Of a stretch of DNA of 64,000 bases, positions 49,998 to 61,298 are shown piece by piece. A program made the translations under genes and the position numbers. The stretch is from positions 1 through 64,000 of the forward strand of contig DATNIE010000017.1 in NCBI GenBank assembly GCA_035604595.1, given 5' to 3'. The number at the start of each line of letters is the position of its first letter. Within the stretch, counting starts at the first letter, position 1. Origin of the DNA: CAIKZZ01 sp035604595. GTDB taxonomy: Bacteria; Pseudomonadota; Gammaproteobacteria; Steroidobacterales; Steroidobacteraceae. Below the pieces are notes generated by a model that had not been told where the DNA came from, did not search any database, and was given only the letters and a program-made list of their open reading frames with translations.

Positions 49998-51602
49998 ATG
50001 ATTCGGCTCACGAGCCAAATAGATCCGAAAAGCGCCGAATTTGCTGCCAACGCGGCGGCAATGGTGGCGATCGTCAAAGATCTCCGCAGCCAGGTAGCAG
50101 TGGCCGCAGGCGGAGGATCGGCCCGCGCGGTCGACAAGCACCGGTCTCGCGGGCGCCTGCTCGTCCGGGAGCGGGTCGATCTGCTGCTCGATGCGGGGGC
50201 ACCGTTCCTCGAATTCTCGGCGCTCGCGGCCCACGGGCTGTATGGCGATGAGGTTCCCTGCGCCGGCATCGTGACCGGGGTCGGGCGGGTGTCGGGTCGC
50301 GAATGTGTGGTCGTCGCGAACGACCCCACCGTCAAGGGCGGGACCTACTACCCGCTGACCGTGAAGAAGCACCTGCGCGCGCAGGAGATCGCGCGCGAGA
50401 ACCATCTGCCGTGCATCTATCTCGTCGAGAGCGGCGGGGCGTTCCTGCCGGCGCAGGACGAGGTCTTCCCGGATCGCGACCATTTCGGGCGCATCTTCTA
50501 CAACCAGGCGACGCTCTCGGCCGCCGGCATCGCCCAGATCGCGGTTGTGCACGGCTCCTGCACGGCCGGCGGCGCCTACGTGCCGGCGATGGCGGACGAG
50601 AACGTCATCGTCCGCAATCAAGGTCAGGTATTCCTCGGCGGCCCGCCGCTCGTCAAGGCCGCGACCGGCGAGGAGATTGACGCCGAGAGCCTCGGCGGTG
50701 CGGACGTGCACTGCCGCGAGTCCGGTGTGTGCGATCACTACGCCGAAAGCGATGCGCACGCGCTCGCGATCGCACGGCGCATCGTCGCGCGCCTGAAGCC
50801 GGCGCCCGACCGCTCGCCGCCACAAACGCCGCGTGAGCCGCACTACGATCCCGCCGAGCTGTATGGCATCGTGCCGGCGAATCTGCGCAAGCCCTACGAT
50901 GCCAGGGAGATCATCGCCCGGATCGTCGACGCCTCGGAGTTTGACGAGTTCAAGCAGCTGTATGGCAGTACGCTGGTCACCGGTTTCGCGCACCTCGGCG
51001 GCTACCCGGTCGGCATCCTCGCCAACGACGGCATCCTGTTCTCCGAGAGCGCGCTCAAGGGCACGCATTTCATCGAGCTGTGCGCGCGCGAGCACGTGCC
51101 GCTGCTGTTTTTGCAGAACATCACCGGATTCATGGTGGGCCGGCGCGCCGAGGCCGGCGGCATCGCGCGCGACGGCGCGAAGATGGTGACCGCGGTGGCC
51201 TCGGCCCAGGTGCCGAAACTGACGCTCGTCGTCGGCGGCAGCTACGGCGCCGGCAACTACGCGATGTGCGGGCGCGCCTACGGACCGCGACTGCTGCTGC
51301 AGTGGCCGAATGCACGGACATCGGTCATGGGCGGGGAGCAGGCTGCGATGGTGCTCGCGACCATCCGCCGCGATCAGCTGCATGCCGGCGGCAAGCAGTG
51401 GACCGCACAGGAGGAGGCGGCGTTCACCGATCCGATCCGTCGCCAGTACGAGTTCCAGGGCCACCCGTATTACGCGAGCGCGCGCCTGTGGGACGACGGC
51501 GTGATCGACCCGGCCGACAGCCGCCGGGTCCTCGCGCTCGCGCTCGCCATGGTCAAGAATGCCCCGACGCCGGAGACGCGGTTCGGTATTTTCCGGATGT
51601 AG
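49998..51602 (+). CDS. liuB: Methylcrotonyl-CoA carboxylase beta (carboxyltransferase) subunit
   Basis: A 534-residue carboxyltransferase. HRSRGRLLVRERVDLLLDAG starts the domain, NDPTVKGGTYYPLTVKKH and LVESGGAFLPAQDEVFPDR are MccB-like. FLQNITGFMVGR and GSYGAGNYAMCGRAY contact the acyl-CoA and biotin. It moves CO2 from biotin on the alpha subunit to 3-methylcrotonyl-CoA. The ATG was chosen for the GAGGG eight bases upstream; an earlier TTG lies within the palindromic operator. It is followed by liuC after 2 bases. Confidence 0.95.
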   Translation: MIRLTSQIDPKSAEFAANAAAMVAIVKDLRSQVAVAAGGGSARAVDKHRSRGRLLVRERVDLLLDAGAPFLEFSALAAHGLYGDEVPCAGIVTGVGRVSGRECVVVANDPTVKGGTYYPLTVKKHLRAQEIARENHLPCIYLVESGGAFLPAQDEVFPDRDHFGRIFYNQATLSAAGIAQIAVVHGSCTAGGAYVPAMADENVIVRNQGQVFLGGPPLVKAATGEEIDAESLGGADVHCRESGVCDHYAESDAHALAIARRIVARLKPAPDRSPPQTPREPHYDPAELYGIVPANLRKPYDAREIIARIVDASEFDEFKQLYGSTLVTGFAHLGGYPVGILANDGILFSESALKGTHFIELCAREHVPLLFLQNITGFMVGRRAEAGGIARDGAKMVTAVASAQVPKLTLVVGGSYGAGNYAMCGRAYGPRLLLQWPNARTSVMGGEQAAMVLATIRRDQLHAGGKQWTAQEEAAFTDPIRRQYEFQGHPYYASARLWDDGVIDPADSRRVLALALAMVKNAPTPETRFGIFRM

Positions 51603-51604
51603 CC

Positions 51605-52389
51605 ATGGACCCACTCGTCACCGAAGCGGAAGTCGGCCCGGGCGTCGTCCGCTTGACCATGAATCGCCCGGCACAGCGCAACGCCCTGGACGCGTCGCTG
51701 ACCGAGGCACTGGCGAGCGCGGTTGTGCGGCACGGCGCGCTCGAGCGCACGCGGGTGCTGCTGATCGCAGCGGCCGGCACGGCGTTCTGCGCCGGCGCCG
51801 ACCTGACTGCGATGCTCGCACTGGGTCGCGCGCCGTATGCGGACAACCTCGCCGATGCCGAGCGGCTCGCCCGGCTGCTGGTCGCGCTGCGCGAGTCGCC
51901 GAAGCCGACCATCGCCTGCGTGCAGGGCCCGGCGTTCGGCGGCGGCGTCGGGCTCGTGGCCGCCTGCGACATCGCCGTTGCCTCGACCGAGGCGCGGTTC
52001 CGCGTGCCGGAAGTGCAGCTGGGGCTGATGCCCGCTGTGATCTCCCCGTACCTCGTCGAGGCGATTGGCCTCAGGAACGCCCGGCGCTACTGCCTGAGTG
52101 CCGAGACGATCGCCGCCGACCGCGCCCGCGAGCTCGGCCTCGTCCATGAGGTCGTCGCGGCCGAGGCGCTCGGCCCGACCGCGCTCGCCCTCGCCGCGGC
52201 CATTGCCGAGGGCGGACCGCGAGCCCTCGCCGCGGCCAAAGCGCTGCTGAGCGAGGTCGGCCACGCCCCGCCTGGTGAGCGGCTTGCTACGCGCACGGCC
52301 GAACTGCTCGCGACGCTCCGTGCCGGGAGTGAAGCCCAGGAGGGCATCGCAGCGGCGCTCGCGCGGCGATCCCCGGCGTGGCGACGCTG

Positions 52390-52390
<1 letters not shown>
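51605..52390 (+). CDS. liuC: Methylglutaconyl-CoA hydratase, enoyl-CoA hydratase family
   Basis: A 261-residue crotonase. LTMNRPAQRNALDASL is the N-terminal signature, and AAGTAFCAGADLTAM and QGPAFGGGVGLVAACDIAVAS form the oxyanion hole. FRVPEVQLGLMPAVISPYLVEAIG carries the catalytic Glu. Within the liu operon it hydrates 3-methylglutaconyl-CoA to HMG-CoA; the fold alone would not distinguish it from other enoyl-CoA hydratases. The stop shares a base with the liuD ATG (TGATG). Confidence 0.9.
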
Positions 52391-54390
<2,000 letters not shown>

Positions 54391-54414
54391 CGCCGGCCGA
54401 CAGGGAATCGCCGT

Positions 54415-55182
54415 CTAGCGCGGCTGCATGCGGATCGCGCCGTCGAGCCGGATCGTCTCGCCGTTCAGCATGGGGTTCGCGGCGATCGCGAGCACGAGGT
54501 CGGCGTATTCGGCGGGTCTTCCGAGGCGCGGCGGGAATGGCACCTGGGCGCCCAGCGATTTCTGGAGCTCCGGGCTCATGCCGGCGACCATCGGCGTCTC
54601 GAAGATGCCCGGCGCGATTGCCATCACGCGGATGCCGAAACGGGCGAGTTCGCGGGCCATTGGCAGCACGAGGCCGATGACGCCGGCCTTGGTGGCCGAG
54701 TAGGCGATCTGACCGATCTGGCCCTCGTAGGCCGCGACCGAGGCGGTGTGGATGATCAGGCCGCGCTCGCCGTCCGCGTTCGGCGCATTGCCCTGCATCA
54801 GCGCGGCGGCCGCTTTGTCGGCATGGAAGGTGCCTATCAGGTTGATGGCGACGACCTTGGCGAAGAACGATCCCGCCATCGGTCCTTCCTTGCCGAGCAA
54901 CTTTCCGGCACCCACGACGCCGGCACAGTTGACGAGGAGATTGAGGCCGCCGAGCGCGGCCTGTGCTGCGCTGACCGCAACGCTGACGCCGGCTTCGTCG
55001 GTGACGTCGCAGTGAAGGAACGTGGCCGCGGGGCCGAGCTCGCGTGCTGCGGCGGCTCCGGCCTGCGCCTGGACGTCGAGCAGCGCCGCGCGCCCGCCGT
55101 CGGCGATGACCCGGCGCGCGACCGCGAGGCCGAGGCCGGAGGCGCCGCCGGTGACGATGGCTTTCAGTTCGGTGGAACGCAT
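54415..55182 (-). CDS. Short-chain 3-hydroxyacyl-CoA dehydrogenase (HSD10-like)
   Basis: A 255-residue classical SDR. KAIVTGGASGLGLAVARR binds NAD, NCAGVVGAGK is NAG-like, and SVAAYEGQIGQIAYSATKAG carries the Ser-Tyr-Lys triad. The sequence GNAPNADGERGLIIHTASVA before it and the C-terminal ARFGIRVMAIAPGIFETPM match type II 3-hydroxyacyl-CoA/2-methyl-3-hydroxybutyryl-CoA dehydrogenases. In isoleucine or fatty-acid breakdown it would oxidise a 3-hydroxyacyl-CoA. It is convergent with liuD and 42 bases downstream of another SDR gene. Confidence 0.85.
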   Translation of the reverse strand: MRSTELKAIVTGGASGLGLAVARRVIADGGRAALLDVQAQAGAAAARELGPAATFLHCDVTDEAGVSVAVSAAQAALGGLNLLVNCAGVVGAGKLLGKEGPMAGSFFAKVVAINLIGTFHADKAAAALMQGNAPNADGERGLIIHTASVAAYEGQIGQIAYSATKAGVIGLVLPMARELARFGIRVMAIAPGIFETPMVAGMSPELQKSLGAQVPFPPRLGRPAEYADLVLAIAANPMLNGETIRLDGAIRMQPR

Positions 55183-55224
55183 GGCGGGATTGTCGCGCGG
55201 GCAGCGCGCTGCTGACTAGCCGGG

Positions 55225-55986
55225 CTACAGCCGCAGGCCGCCGTCGACCGCGAGAGTCCGGCCGGTGAAGAAATCGTTCTCGACGATGAATACCGCGGTC
55301 TGGGCGATCTCGGCCGGCTTGCCGAGGCGCTTGAGCGGCACCGGCGCCGTGACCCTGGCGAGCGTCTCGGGCGGCATGCCGGCCGTGATGTCGGTCGCGC
55401 AGAAGCCAGGGGCGATCGCACCAATCCGGATGCCGTAGCGGGCGAGTTCCTTGGCCCAGACGGTGGCCATCGACGCAACCCCGGCCTTGGCCGCCGAGTA
55501 GTTCGTCTGGCCGAGGTTGCCATCCTTGGAGATCGACGAGATATTGATGATCACCCCGCCACCGCCAGCCCGAATCATGCGCTCGGCGGCCTCGCGGCCA
55601 CACAGGAACACACCCGTCAGGTTGACGTTGATGACGGCGTTCCACTGGTCGAGGCTCATCTTGCCGACGACCTGGCCGTCCTTGACCTTGATCAGCAGCG
55701 CGTCCTTGATGATGCCGGCGTTGTTGATCAGCACGTCGAGGCTGCCGAAGTCACTGACGATCGCGTCCATCGTCGCGGCGACCGCCGCCTCGCTGGTGAC
55801 GTTGCAGCTGTAGACCCGGGCCATGGCGCCGTGCTCGGCGCACAGACGGCGCGTCTCCTCGAGGTCGGCCATGTTGAGGTCGATCAGCGCAAGGTTCCCG
55901 CCGCGGCTCGCAAACTCGAGGGCCATGGCCCGGCCGAGTCCTCGCCCGCCACCGGTGATTGCAATCGTCTTGCCTGTGATCTGCAT
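55225..55986 (-). CDS. SDR-family oxidoreductase, FabG-like
   Basis: A 253-residue short-chain dehydrogenase. IAITGGGRGLGRAMALEFAS binds the nucleotide, LINNAGIIKDALL is the NNAG motif, and ISSISKDGNLGQTNYSAAKAG carries the catalytic residues. It ends FFTGRTLAVDGGLRL as in FabG. Position between a thiolase and a 3-hydroxyacyl-CoA dehydrogenase suggests a 3-oxoacyl-CoA or acetoacetyl-CoA reductase, but substrate is open. The start MQITGKTIAITGG fits the family. A 321-base AT-richer region upstream holds its promoter. Confidence 0.85.
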   Translation of the reverse strand: MQITGKTIAITGGGRGLGRAMALEFASRGGNLALIDLNMADLEETRRLCAEHGAMARVYSCNVTSEAAVAATMDAIVSDFGSLDVLINNAGIIKDALLIKVKDGQVVGKMSLDQWNAVINVNLTGVFLCGREAAERMIRAGGGGVIINISSISKDGNLGQTNYSAAKAGVASMATVWAKELARYGIRIGAIAPGFCATDITAGMPPETLARVTAPVPLKRLGKPAEIAQTAVFIVENDFFTGRTLAVDGGLRL

Positions 55987-56058
55987 CGGGATCTCAACTT
56001 GTCGAGGCCATGGCCGACAGGACCGGGACATCTTGCATCATCGGCTCTTTGCACTGCG

Positions 56059-56087
56059 AGATAATCTTGGATAATACCGTCTTGACA
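56059..56087 (-). promoter_or_regulatory. Probable promoter of the FabG-like SDR gene
   Basis: On the minus strand TGTCAA (-35, 56087-56082), a 17-base spacer and TTATCT (-10, 56064-56059) give a leader of about 65 bases. A second option is TTAAGA/16 bases/TATTAT slightly upstream. Both are within the same AT-rich island. Confidence 0.5.
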
Positions 56088-56091
56088 CAGT

Positions 56092-56110
56092 ATCTTAACG
56101 TATCTTGCAA
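56092..56110. repeat. 10-base-spaced direct repeat TATCTT
   Basis: TATCTTAACG is followed directly by TATCTTGCAACG, so the TATCTT unit recurs with exactly one helical turn between copies, just upstream of the SDR promoter. This spacing is typical for cooperative regulator binding. Confidence 0.4.
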
Positions 56111-56307
56111 CGCAGGAAAGAGACCGCATCCGCGCTCTGTGATCGGCGCGCCGCGGGCGGGGGCTTGTGCGGTCGGGACCGTCTGATCGCTCCGCATCGC
56201 TCCGGTGGGCCCGCGCCGATGCAGGGTCCCGCCTCGCAGCGCATCAAGCTGCGTGCGCCCGCGTGAAGTCCGCGGGAGCGCGAATCGATGCGGCTCGGGT
56301 CGATCGC

Positions 56308-57489
56308 TCAGATGAGTTCGATCGCAATAGCCGTCGCCTCGCCACCGCCGATGCACAGCGAGGCGATGCCACGCCTGCCGCCGCGGGCCTTGAGCGCACT
56401 CAAGAGCGTCGACAGGATCCGCGCACCCGTGGCGCCGATCGGATGGCCGAGGGCGCAGGCACCGCCGTTGACGTTGACGCGGGCGGGATCGAGCTTGAGG
56501 TCGTGGATGGCTGCCATCGCAACCGCCGCAAAGGCCTCGTTGACCTCAAACAGATCGACATCGCCAACCTTCCAGCCGGCCTTCGCAAGGACCTTCTCGA
56601 TGGCGCCGACCGGCGCGGTCGTGAACCATTCCGGCGCCTGCGCGTGGCTCGCGTAGGCGACGATGCGCGCGATCGGCTTCAGGCCCTTGGCAGTGGCGGC
56701 CGAGGCGCGCGCGAGCACGAGCGCGGCGGCGCCATCCGAGATCGAGGAGGAGCTCGCCGCGGTCACGGTCCCGTCCTTGCGGAACGCGGGCTTCAGTTGC
56801 GGAATCTTGGCGATGTCGCAGGAGAAGGGCGTCTCGTCCCGGTCGACAACGGTGTCTCCCTTGCGGCCCTTGACCGTCACCGGGGCGATCTCCGCGGCGA
56901 AGGCACCCGTCTCGACGGCCTTGAGGCTGCGCCGCACGGATTCGGCCGCGAACGCGTCCTGCTGCGCGCGCGTGAAGCCGTACTTCTGCGCCGTGTTCTC
57001 GGCGAAAACGCCCATCAATTGCCCGTCCCACGGGCTCTGCAGGCCATCGTAGAACATGTGATCGAGAATCTCCCCGTGTCCCATGCGGTAACCCGCGCGC
57101 GCCTTCGGCAGCAGGTACGGCGCGTTGGTCATCGACTCGAGACCACCGGCGAGCGCGATGTCGATGTCGCCGGTCCGCAGCGCGTCCGCCGCCATCATCA
57201 CCGCCTTCATCGCCGAGCCGCACATCTTGTTGACCGTCGTGGCCGGAGTGCTGGCCGGCACACCCGCCGCGATCGCGGCCTGGCGGGCCGGCGCCTGGCC
57301 GATACCAGCCGGCAGCACGCAGCCCATGATCGTTTCCTGGACGGTATCGGGCGCGACGCCGGCGGCGGCGAGCGCGGCCTTGATTGCCGCGGCACCGAGC
57401 TGCGGGGCGGTCGTGCTGGCGAAGACCCCTTGGAAGGCGCCGACGGGCGTGCGCTTGGCCGAGAGAATGACGATGGATTCGGAGCTCAT
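56308..57489 (-). CDS. Acetyl-CoA C-acetyltransferase (thiolase)
   Basis: A 393-residue thiolase. The nucleophile Cys90 is in VNKMCGSAMKA; His349 in GGACALGHPIGATG and Cys379 in SLCIGGGEA complete the active site. VILSAKRTPVGAFQG at the N-terminus and ASSSSISDGAAALVLA are typical biosynthetic-type acetoacetyl-CoA thiolases (AtoB/PhaA). It could cleave acetoacetyl-CoA from leucine breakdown or the product of isoleucine breakdown. The Met following AGAGGACCGAAC was chosen as start for its ribosome-binding site. Its promoter carries a perfect inverted repeat. Confidence 0.93.
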   Translation of the reverse strand: MSSESIVILSAKRTPVGAFQGVFASTTAPQLGAAAIKAALAAAGVAPDTVQETIMGCVLPAGIGQAPARQAAIAAGVPASTPATTVNKMCGSAMKAVMMAADALRTGDIDIALAGGLESMTNAPYLLPKARAGYRMGHGEILDHMFYDGLQSPWDGQLMGVFAENTAQKYGFTRAQQDAFAAESVRRSLKAVETGAFAAEIAPVTVKGRKGDTVVDRDETPFSCDIAKIPQLKPAFRKDGTVTAASSSSISDGAAALVLARASAATAKGLKPIARIVAYASHAQAPEWFTTAPVGAIEKVLAKAGWKVGDVDLFEVNEAFAAVAMAAIHDLKLDPARVNVNGGACALGHPIGATGARILSTLLSALKARGGRRGIASLCIGGGEATAIAIELI

Positions 57490-57831
57490 GTTCGGTCCTC
57501 TCATGGCAGACGCGGGAGTCTACGCCCGACTGTTGTTGCAGTGCAACGTAGGCCTCCAGTGCATCGACGATGCCGCTTATGTGAACCGTCGGCCGCTCGC
57601 GAGACGGCCGGCAGCTGCGACGATGGCATCGCCGCGATGGCATCGCAGCGCGGTGCGACGGGGTCGCTCGGCGCTGCGCACGCGCAGGCTCTAGCCTGTG
57701 ACAACCGCAGCCGCCTCCGGATCGGATAGCCCGCACGGTCCGCTCGCTGCTACAGTCAATCCTTCGCCGCCGCGCCTCGCGCAAGTCCCTGATTCTCGGA
57801 TGCGCCGCGGCCTCACAGCAGCAGGGGCCGC
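57490..57831. other. Divergent region thiolase/icmF
   Basis: About 340 bases with no credible gene. The thiolase promoter and palindrome occupy 57517-57547. For icmF only a weak TACAGT (57751-57756) resembles a -10, without a -35. Confidence 0.45.
57517..57547 (-). promoter_or_regulatory. Thiolase promoter with palindromic operator
   Basis: On the minus strand TTGCAC (57546-57541), an 18-base spacer and TAGACT (57522-57517) form a promoter. GTTGCA-G-TGCAAC (57535-57547) is a perfect inverted repeat around one base and covers the -35 element, a position suited to repression. Confidence 0.55.
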
Positions 57832-60800
57832 ATGAACAGACCAGCCGGACGTGCCGACGTCCACTCGGCCGACAGGGGCCCGAACCTCCGGTTCGTCAGC
57901 GCCGCCTCGCTGTTCGACGGGCACGACGCCGCGATCAATATTATCCGCCGCATCCTGCAGGCGCAGGGCGCCGAGGTCGTGCACCTCGGACACAACCGCT
58001 CGGTCGCGGAGATCGTGCGCGCTGCGATCGAGGAGGACGCCGACGGCATCGCGGTCAGCTCCTACCAGGGCGGCCACAACGAGTACTTCCGGTACATGGT
58101 CGACATGCTCCGCGAGTACGGCGCCGACCACATCCGTATCGTCGTCGGCGGCGGCGGCACGATCGCACCCGACGAGATCGCGATGCTCGAGACGCACGGC
58201 GTCGAGAAGATCTATACGCCGGACGATGGCCTGAAGCTCGGCCTCGACGGCATGGTCCAGGACGTGCTGCGGCGCGTGCGCGCCCGGCCGCGGCCGCACT
58301 TCACGCCGGGGCCGATCGAGCCCGGCGACTACCAGCGGCTCGCGCAGGCGATCTCGGTGTTCGAAACGGGCGAGGCTGCGGCGGTGGACGCGCTGCGCGC
58401 CAGTGCCCACAAGACGCTCAACCGACCGCCGGTCATCGGCATCACCGGTACCGGCGGCGCCGGCAAGTCCTCGCTCACCGATGAGCTGCTGAACCGGATG
58501 CTGCGCAGCTTCCCGGACCGCCGCCTGGCGGTCGTCGCGATGGACCCGACCCGCCGCCGCAGTGGCGGCGCGCTGCTCGGTGATCGGATCCGCATGAACT
58601 CGCTCGATACGGAGCGCGTGTTCATGCGCTCACTCGCCACGCGCCGCGAGCACCTCGCGACGAGCGCGGTGCTGGCGGACACGATCCAGCTCCTCAAGTT
58701 CGCTGGCTTCGACCTCGTCATCGTCGAGACCGCGGGCATAGGCCAGAGCGACACGGAAATCGTCGACCTCGTGGACCTGTCTGTGTACGTGATGACGAGC
58801 GACTATGGCGCCGCGAGCCAGCTCGAGAAGATCGACATGCTCGACTTCGCTGACTTCGTCGTCCTCAACAAGTTCGAGAAACGTGGTGCCGAGGACGCGT
58901 TGCGCGACGTGCGCAAGCAGTGGCGGCGCAACCATCCGGACCGCATGGGCCTGGCGGACGCGCGGGTGCCGGTGTATCCGACGATCGCGAGCCAGTTCAA
59001 CGACGCCGGCGTCAACACGCTGTTCAAGGCGCTGTGCGAGCGGCTCGACGAACAGTGGGGGCGCCTCAAACCGTGGACGGTGACCGAGCTCGCACCGCTC
59101 GGGGTTCCGACGCGCGCGGCCGTGATCCCCGGTGACCGGGTCCGCTACCTCGCCGAGATCGCGGGCGGCGGGCGGGCGATCCGCCGGCGCATCGCGATCG
59201 AGGCGGCGGGCGCGAGCCGGGCGCACGCATGCCGCCAGGCGCTCGAAGCGCTGGGTGATCCGGCGCTGCCGCCACCCTTCGGGCGCTACCCGGACCGCGA
59301 GCGCGCGGCCGAGGATCCCGCTCTCGCGCGGCTGCGCGCCGCCTATGGCGAGGCGCTGGACGCGGTCGGCGAGGAAGGGCTGCGGCTGCTGCGCGAATGG
59401 CCGGAGCGCGCGAAGAACGCCACCGACGAGGAGTACAGCTACCTGGTCCGTGGCCGCGAGGTCCGCGGCCCGAACTACACCGAGTCGATGTCCCACCAGA
59501 AGATTCCGAAGATCGCCGTACCCGCCTACCGGGACCCGGGCGATCTGCTCGCATGGCTGCAGCACGAGAACCTGCCGGGCGCGTATCCCTACACGGCGGG
59601 CGTCTATCCGTACCGCCGCGAGGAGGAGGACCCGATCCGGATGTTTGCCGGCGAGGGCATGCCAGAGCGCACCAACAAGCGGTTCCACTACCTGGGCGCG
59701 AACTCGGCCGCGAAGCGCCTGTCGACCGCGTTCGACTCGACGACGCTGTACGGCGAGGATCCGGACGAACGGCCGGATATCTACGGGCGCATCGGCAACT
59801 CGGGCGTCTCGATCGCGACGCTCGACGACATGAAGCGCCTGTACGCGGGCTTCGATCTGTGCGCGCCGCTGACGTCCGTATCGATGACAATCAACGGCCC
59901 GGCGCCGATGATCCTCGCGATGTTCATCAACACGGCAATCGACCAGCGCCTCGAGCAGCACCTCAGGCAGAGCGGTCGCTGGGGGCAGGCCGAACACGCG
60001 ATCAAGACCCTGTGGCAGGGCGGAGCGCGCCCCGAGTACCGCGGCGAGCGGCCGGCCGGCAGCGATGGCCACGGGCTCGGGCTGCTGGGCGTCTCGGGGA
60101 CCGAGCTCGTCGCTGCCGGCGGGGTCGACGCCGAGACCTACCAGCGGGTCAAGGCCGAGGCGCTGTCACAGGTGCGCGGCACTGTGCAGGCCGACATCCT
60201 CAAGGAAGACCAGGCGCAGAACACCTGCATCTTCTCGACCGAGTTCGCGCTCCGGATGATGGGCGACGTGCAGGCCTATTTCATCGAGCACGACGTCCGC
60301 AATTTCTACTCGGTGTCCATCTCCGGGTACCACATCGCCGAGGCCGGGGCGAATCCGATCAGCCAGCTGGCTTTCACGCTGGCGAACGGGTTCACGATCG
60401 TCGAGTACTACCTGGCGCGCGGCATGAAGATCGACGATTTCGCGCCGAACCTGTCGTTCTTCTTCTCCAATGGCATGGATCCCGAATACGCGGTGATCGG
60501 GCGCGTGGCGCGGCGCATCTGGGCGCGGGCGATGCGTGAGCGCTACGCCGCGGACCCGCGCAGCCAGATGCTCAAGTACCACATTCAGACCTCCGGCCGG
60601 TCGCTGCATGCCCGCGAGATCCAGTTCAACGACATTCGCACGACGCTGCAGGCCGTGTACGCGCTGTTCGACAACTGCAACAGCCTGCACACCAATGCCT
60701 ACGACGAGGCGCTGACCACGCCGACCGAGGAAAGCGTGCGGCGCGCCGTTGCCATTCAGCTGATCATCAATCGCGAGCTCGGCCTCAACAAGACGCAGAA

Positions 60801-61278
60801 TCCGTGGCAGGGCTCGTTCGCGCTCGAGCAGCTGACCGAGCTGGTCGAGGACGCTGTGTATCGCGAGTTCGATGCGATCGCCGAGCGCGGCGGAGTGCTG
60901 GGCGCGATGGAGACGATGTACCAGCGCGGCAAGATCCAGGAAGAGAGCCTCTACTACGAGCACAAGAAGCACGATGGCTCGCTGCCGATCGTCGGCGTCA
61001 ATACGTTCCTGCCGGCGCACACGGCGAGCGCGGAGCCCCACGCCACGCAGCTCATTCGATCGACCACCGCGGAGAAGGACCTGCAGGTGGCGGCGGTGCG
61101 CGCTTGGCAGGCGCGGCACGCAGCGCAGACACCGGCGGCGCTGCGGCGGCTGCAACAGGTCGCCGCGGCCGGTGGCAACGTGTTCGCGGAGCTGATGGAG
61201 AGCGTCAAGGTTGCCTCGCTCGGCCAGATCTCGGGCGCGCTCTATGCGGTCGGAGGGCGCTATCGGCGGAACATGTAG
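57832..61278 (+). CDS. icmF: Fused isobutyryl-CoA mutase IcmF
   Basis: An 1148-residue adenosylcobalamin enzyme in one chain. The B12 domain (about 15-150) has LFDGHDAAINI with His31 as cobalt ligand. The MeaB-type GTPase chaperone (about 195-430) has GITGTGGAGKSS and VIVETAGIGQSD. The TIM-barrel mutase domain includes RIGNSGVSIATLDDM, FSVSISGYHIAEAG-like NFYSVSISGYHIAEAG and HIQTSGRSLHA. It interconverts isobutyryl-CoA and n-butyryl-CoA; some relatives act on pivalyl- or isovaleryl-CoA. The ATG has AGGGG upstream. No separate icmA/icmB genes are near. Confidence 0.94.
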   Translation: MNRPAGRADVHSADRGPNLRFVSAASLFDGHDAAINIIRRILQAQGAEVVHLGHNRSVAEIVRAAIEEDADGIAVSSYQGGHNEYFRYMVDMLREYGADHIRIVVGGGGTIAPDEIAMLETHGVEKIYTPDDGLKLGLDGMVQDVLRRVRARPRPHFTPGPIEPGDYQRLAQAISVFETGEAAAVDALRASAHKTLNRPPVIGITGTGGAGKSSLTDELLNRMLRSFPDRRLAVVAMDPTRRRSGGALLGDRIRMNSLDTERVFMRSLATRREHLATSAVLADTIQLLKFAGFDLVIVETAGIGQSDTEIVDLVDLSVYVMTSDYGAASQLEKIDMLDFADFVVLNKFEKRGAEDALRDVRKQWRRNHPDRMGLADARVPVYPTIASQFNDAGVNTLFKALCERLDEQWGRLKPWTVTELAPLGVPTRAAVIPGDRVRYLAEIAGGGRAIRRRIAIEAAGASRAHACRQALEALGDPALPPPFGRYPDRERAAEDPALARLRAAYGEALDAVGEEGLRLLREWPERAKNATDEEYSYLVRGREVRGPNYTESMSHQKIPKIAVPAYRDPGDLLAWLQHENLPGAYPYTAGVYPYRREEEDPIRMFAGEGMPERTNKRFHYLGANSAAKRLSTAFDSTTLYGEDPDERPDIYGRIGNSGVSIATLDDMKRLYAGFDLCAPLTSVSMTINGPAPMILAMFINTAIDQRLEQHLRQSGRWGQAEHAIKTLWQGGARPEYRGERPAGSDGHGLGLLGVSGTELVAAGGVDAETYQRVKAEALSQVRGTVQADILKEDQAQNTCIFSTEFALRMMGDVQAYFIEHDVRNFYSVSISGYHIAEAGANPISQLAFTLANGFTIVEYYLARGMKIDDFAPNLSFFFSNGMDPEYAVIGRVARRIWARAMRERYAADPRSQMLKYHIQTSGRSLHAREIQFNDIRTTLQAVYALFDNCNSLHTNAYDEALTTPTEESVRRAVAIQLIINRELGLNKTQNPWQGSFALEQLTELVEDAVYREFDAIAERGGVLGAMETMYQRGKIQEESLYYEHKKHDGSLPIVGVNTFLPAHTASAEPHATQLIRSTTAEKDLQVAAVRAWQARHAAQTPAALRRLQQVAAAGGNVFAELMESVKVASLGQISGALYAVGGRYRRNM

Positions 61279-61298
61279 GTCGGGCCCCGGCGCATGCC

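Larger units (their letters stand above)
55987..56307. other. AT-richer promoter region upstream of the FabG-like SDR
   Basis: No gene is seen. Bases 56030-56110 are clearly richer in A/T than the rest of the window. They hold promoter elements, four copies of ATCTTG/ATCTTA (56030, 56064, 56092, 56102) and TTGCACTGCGA (56049-56059), a near match to the palindrome in front of the thiolase. The remaining part up to 56307 shows nothing I can interpret. Confidence 0.55.
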
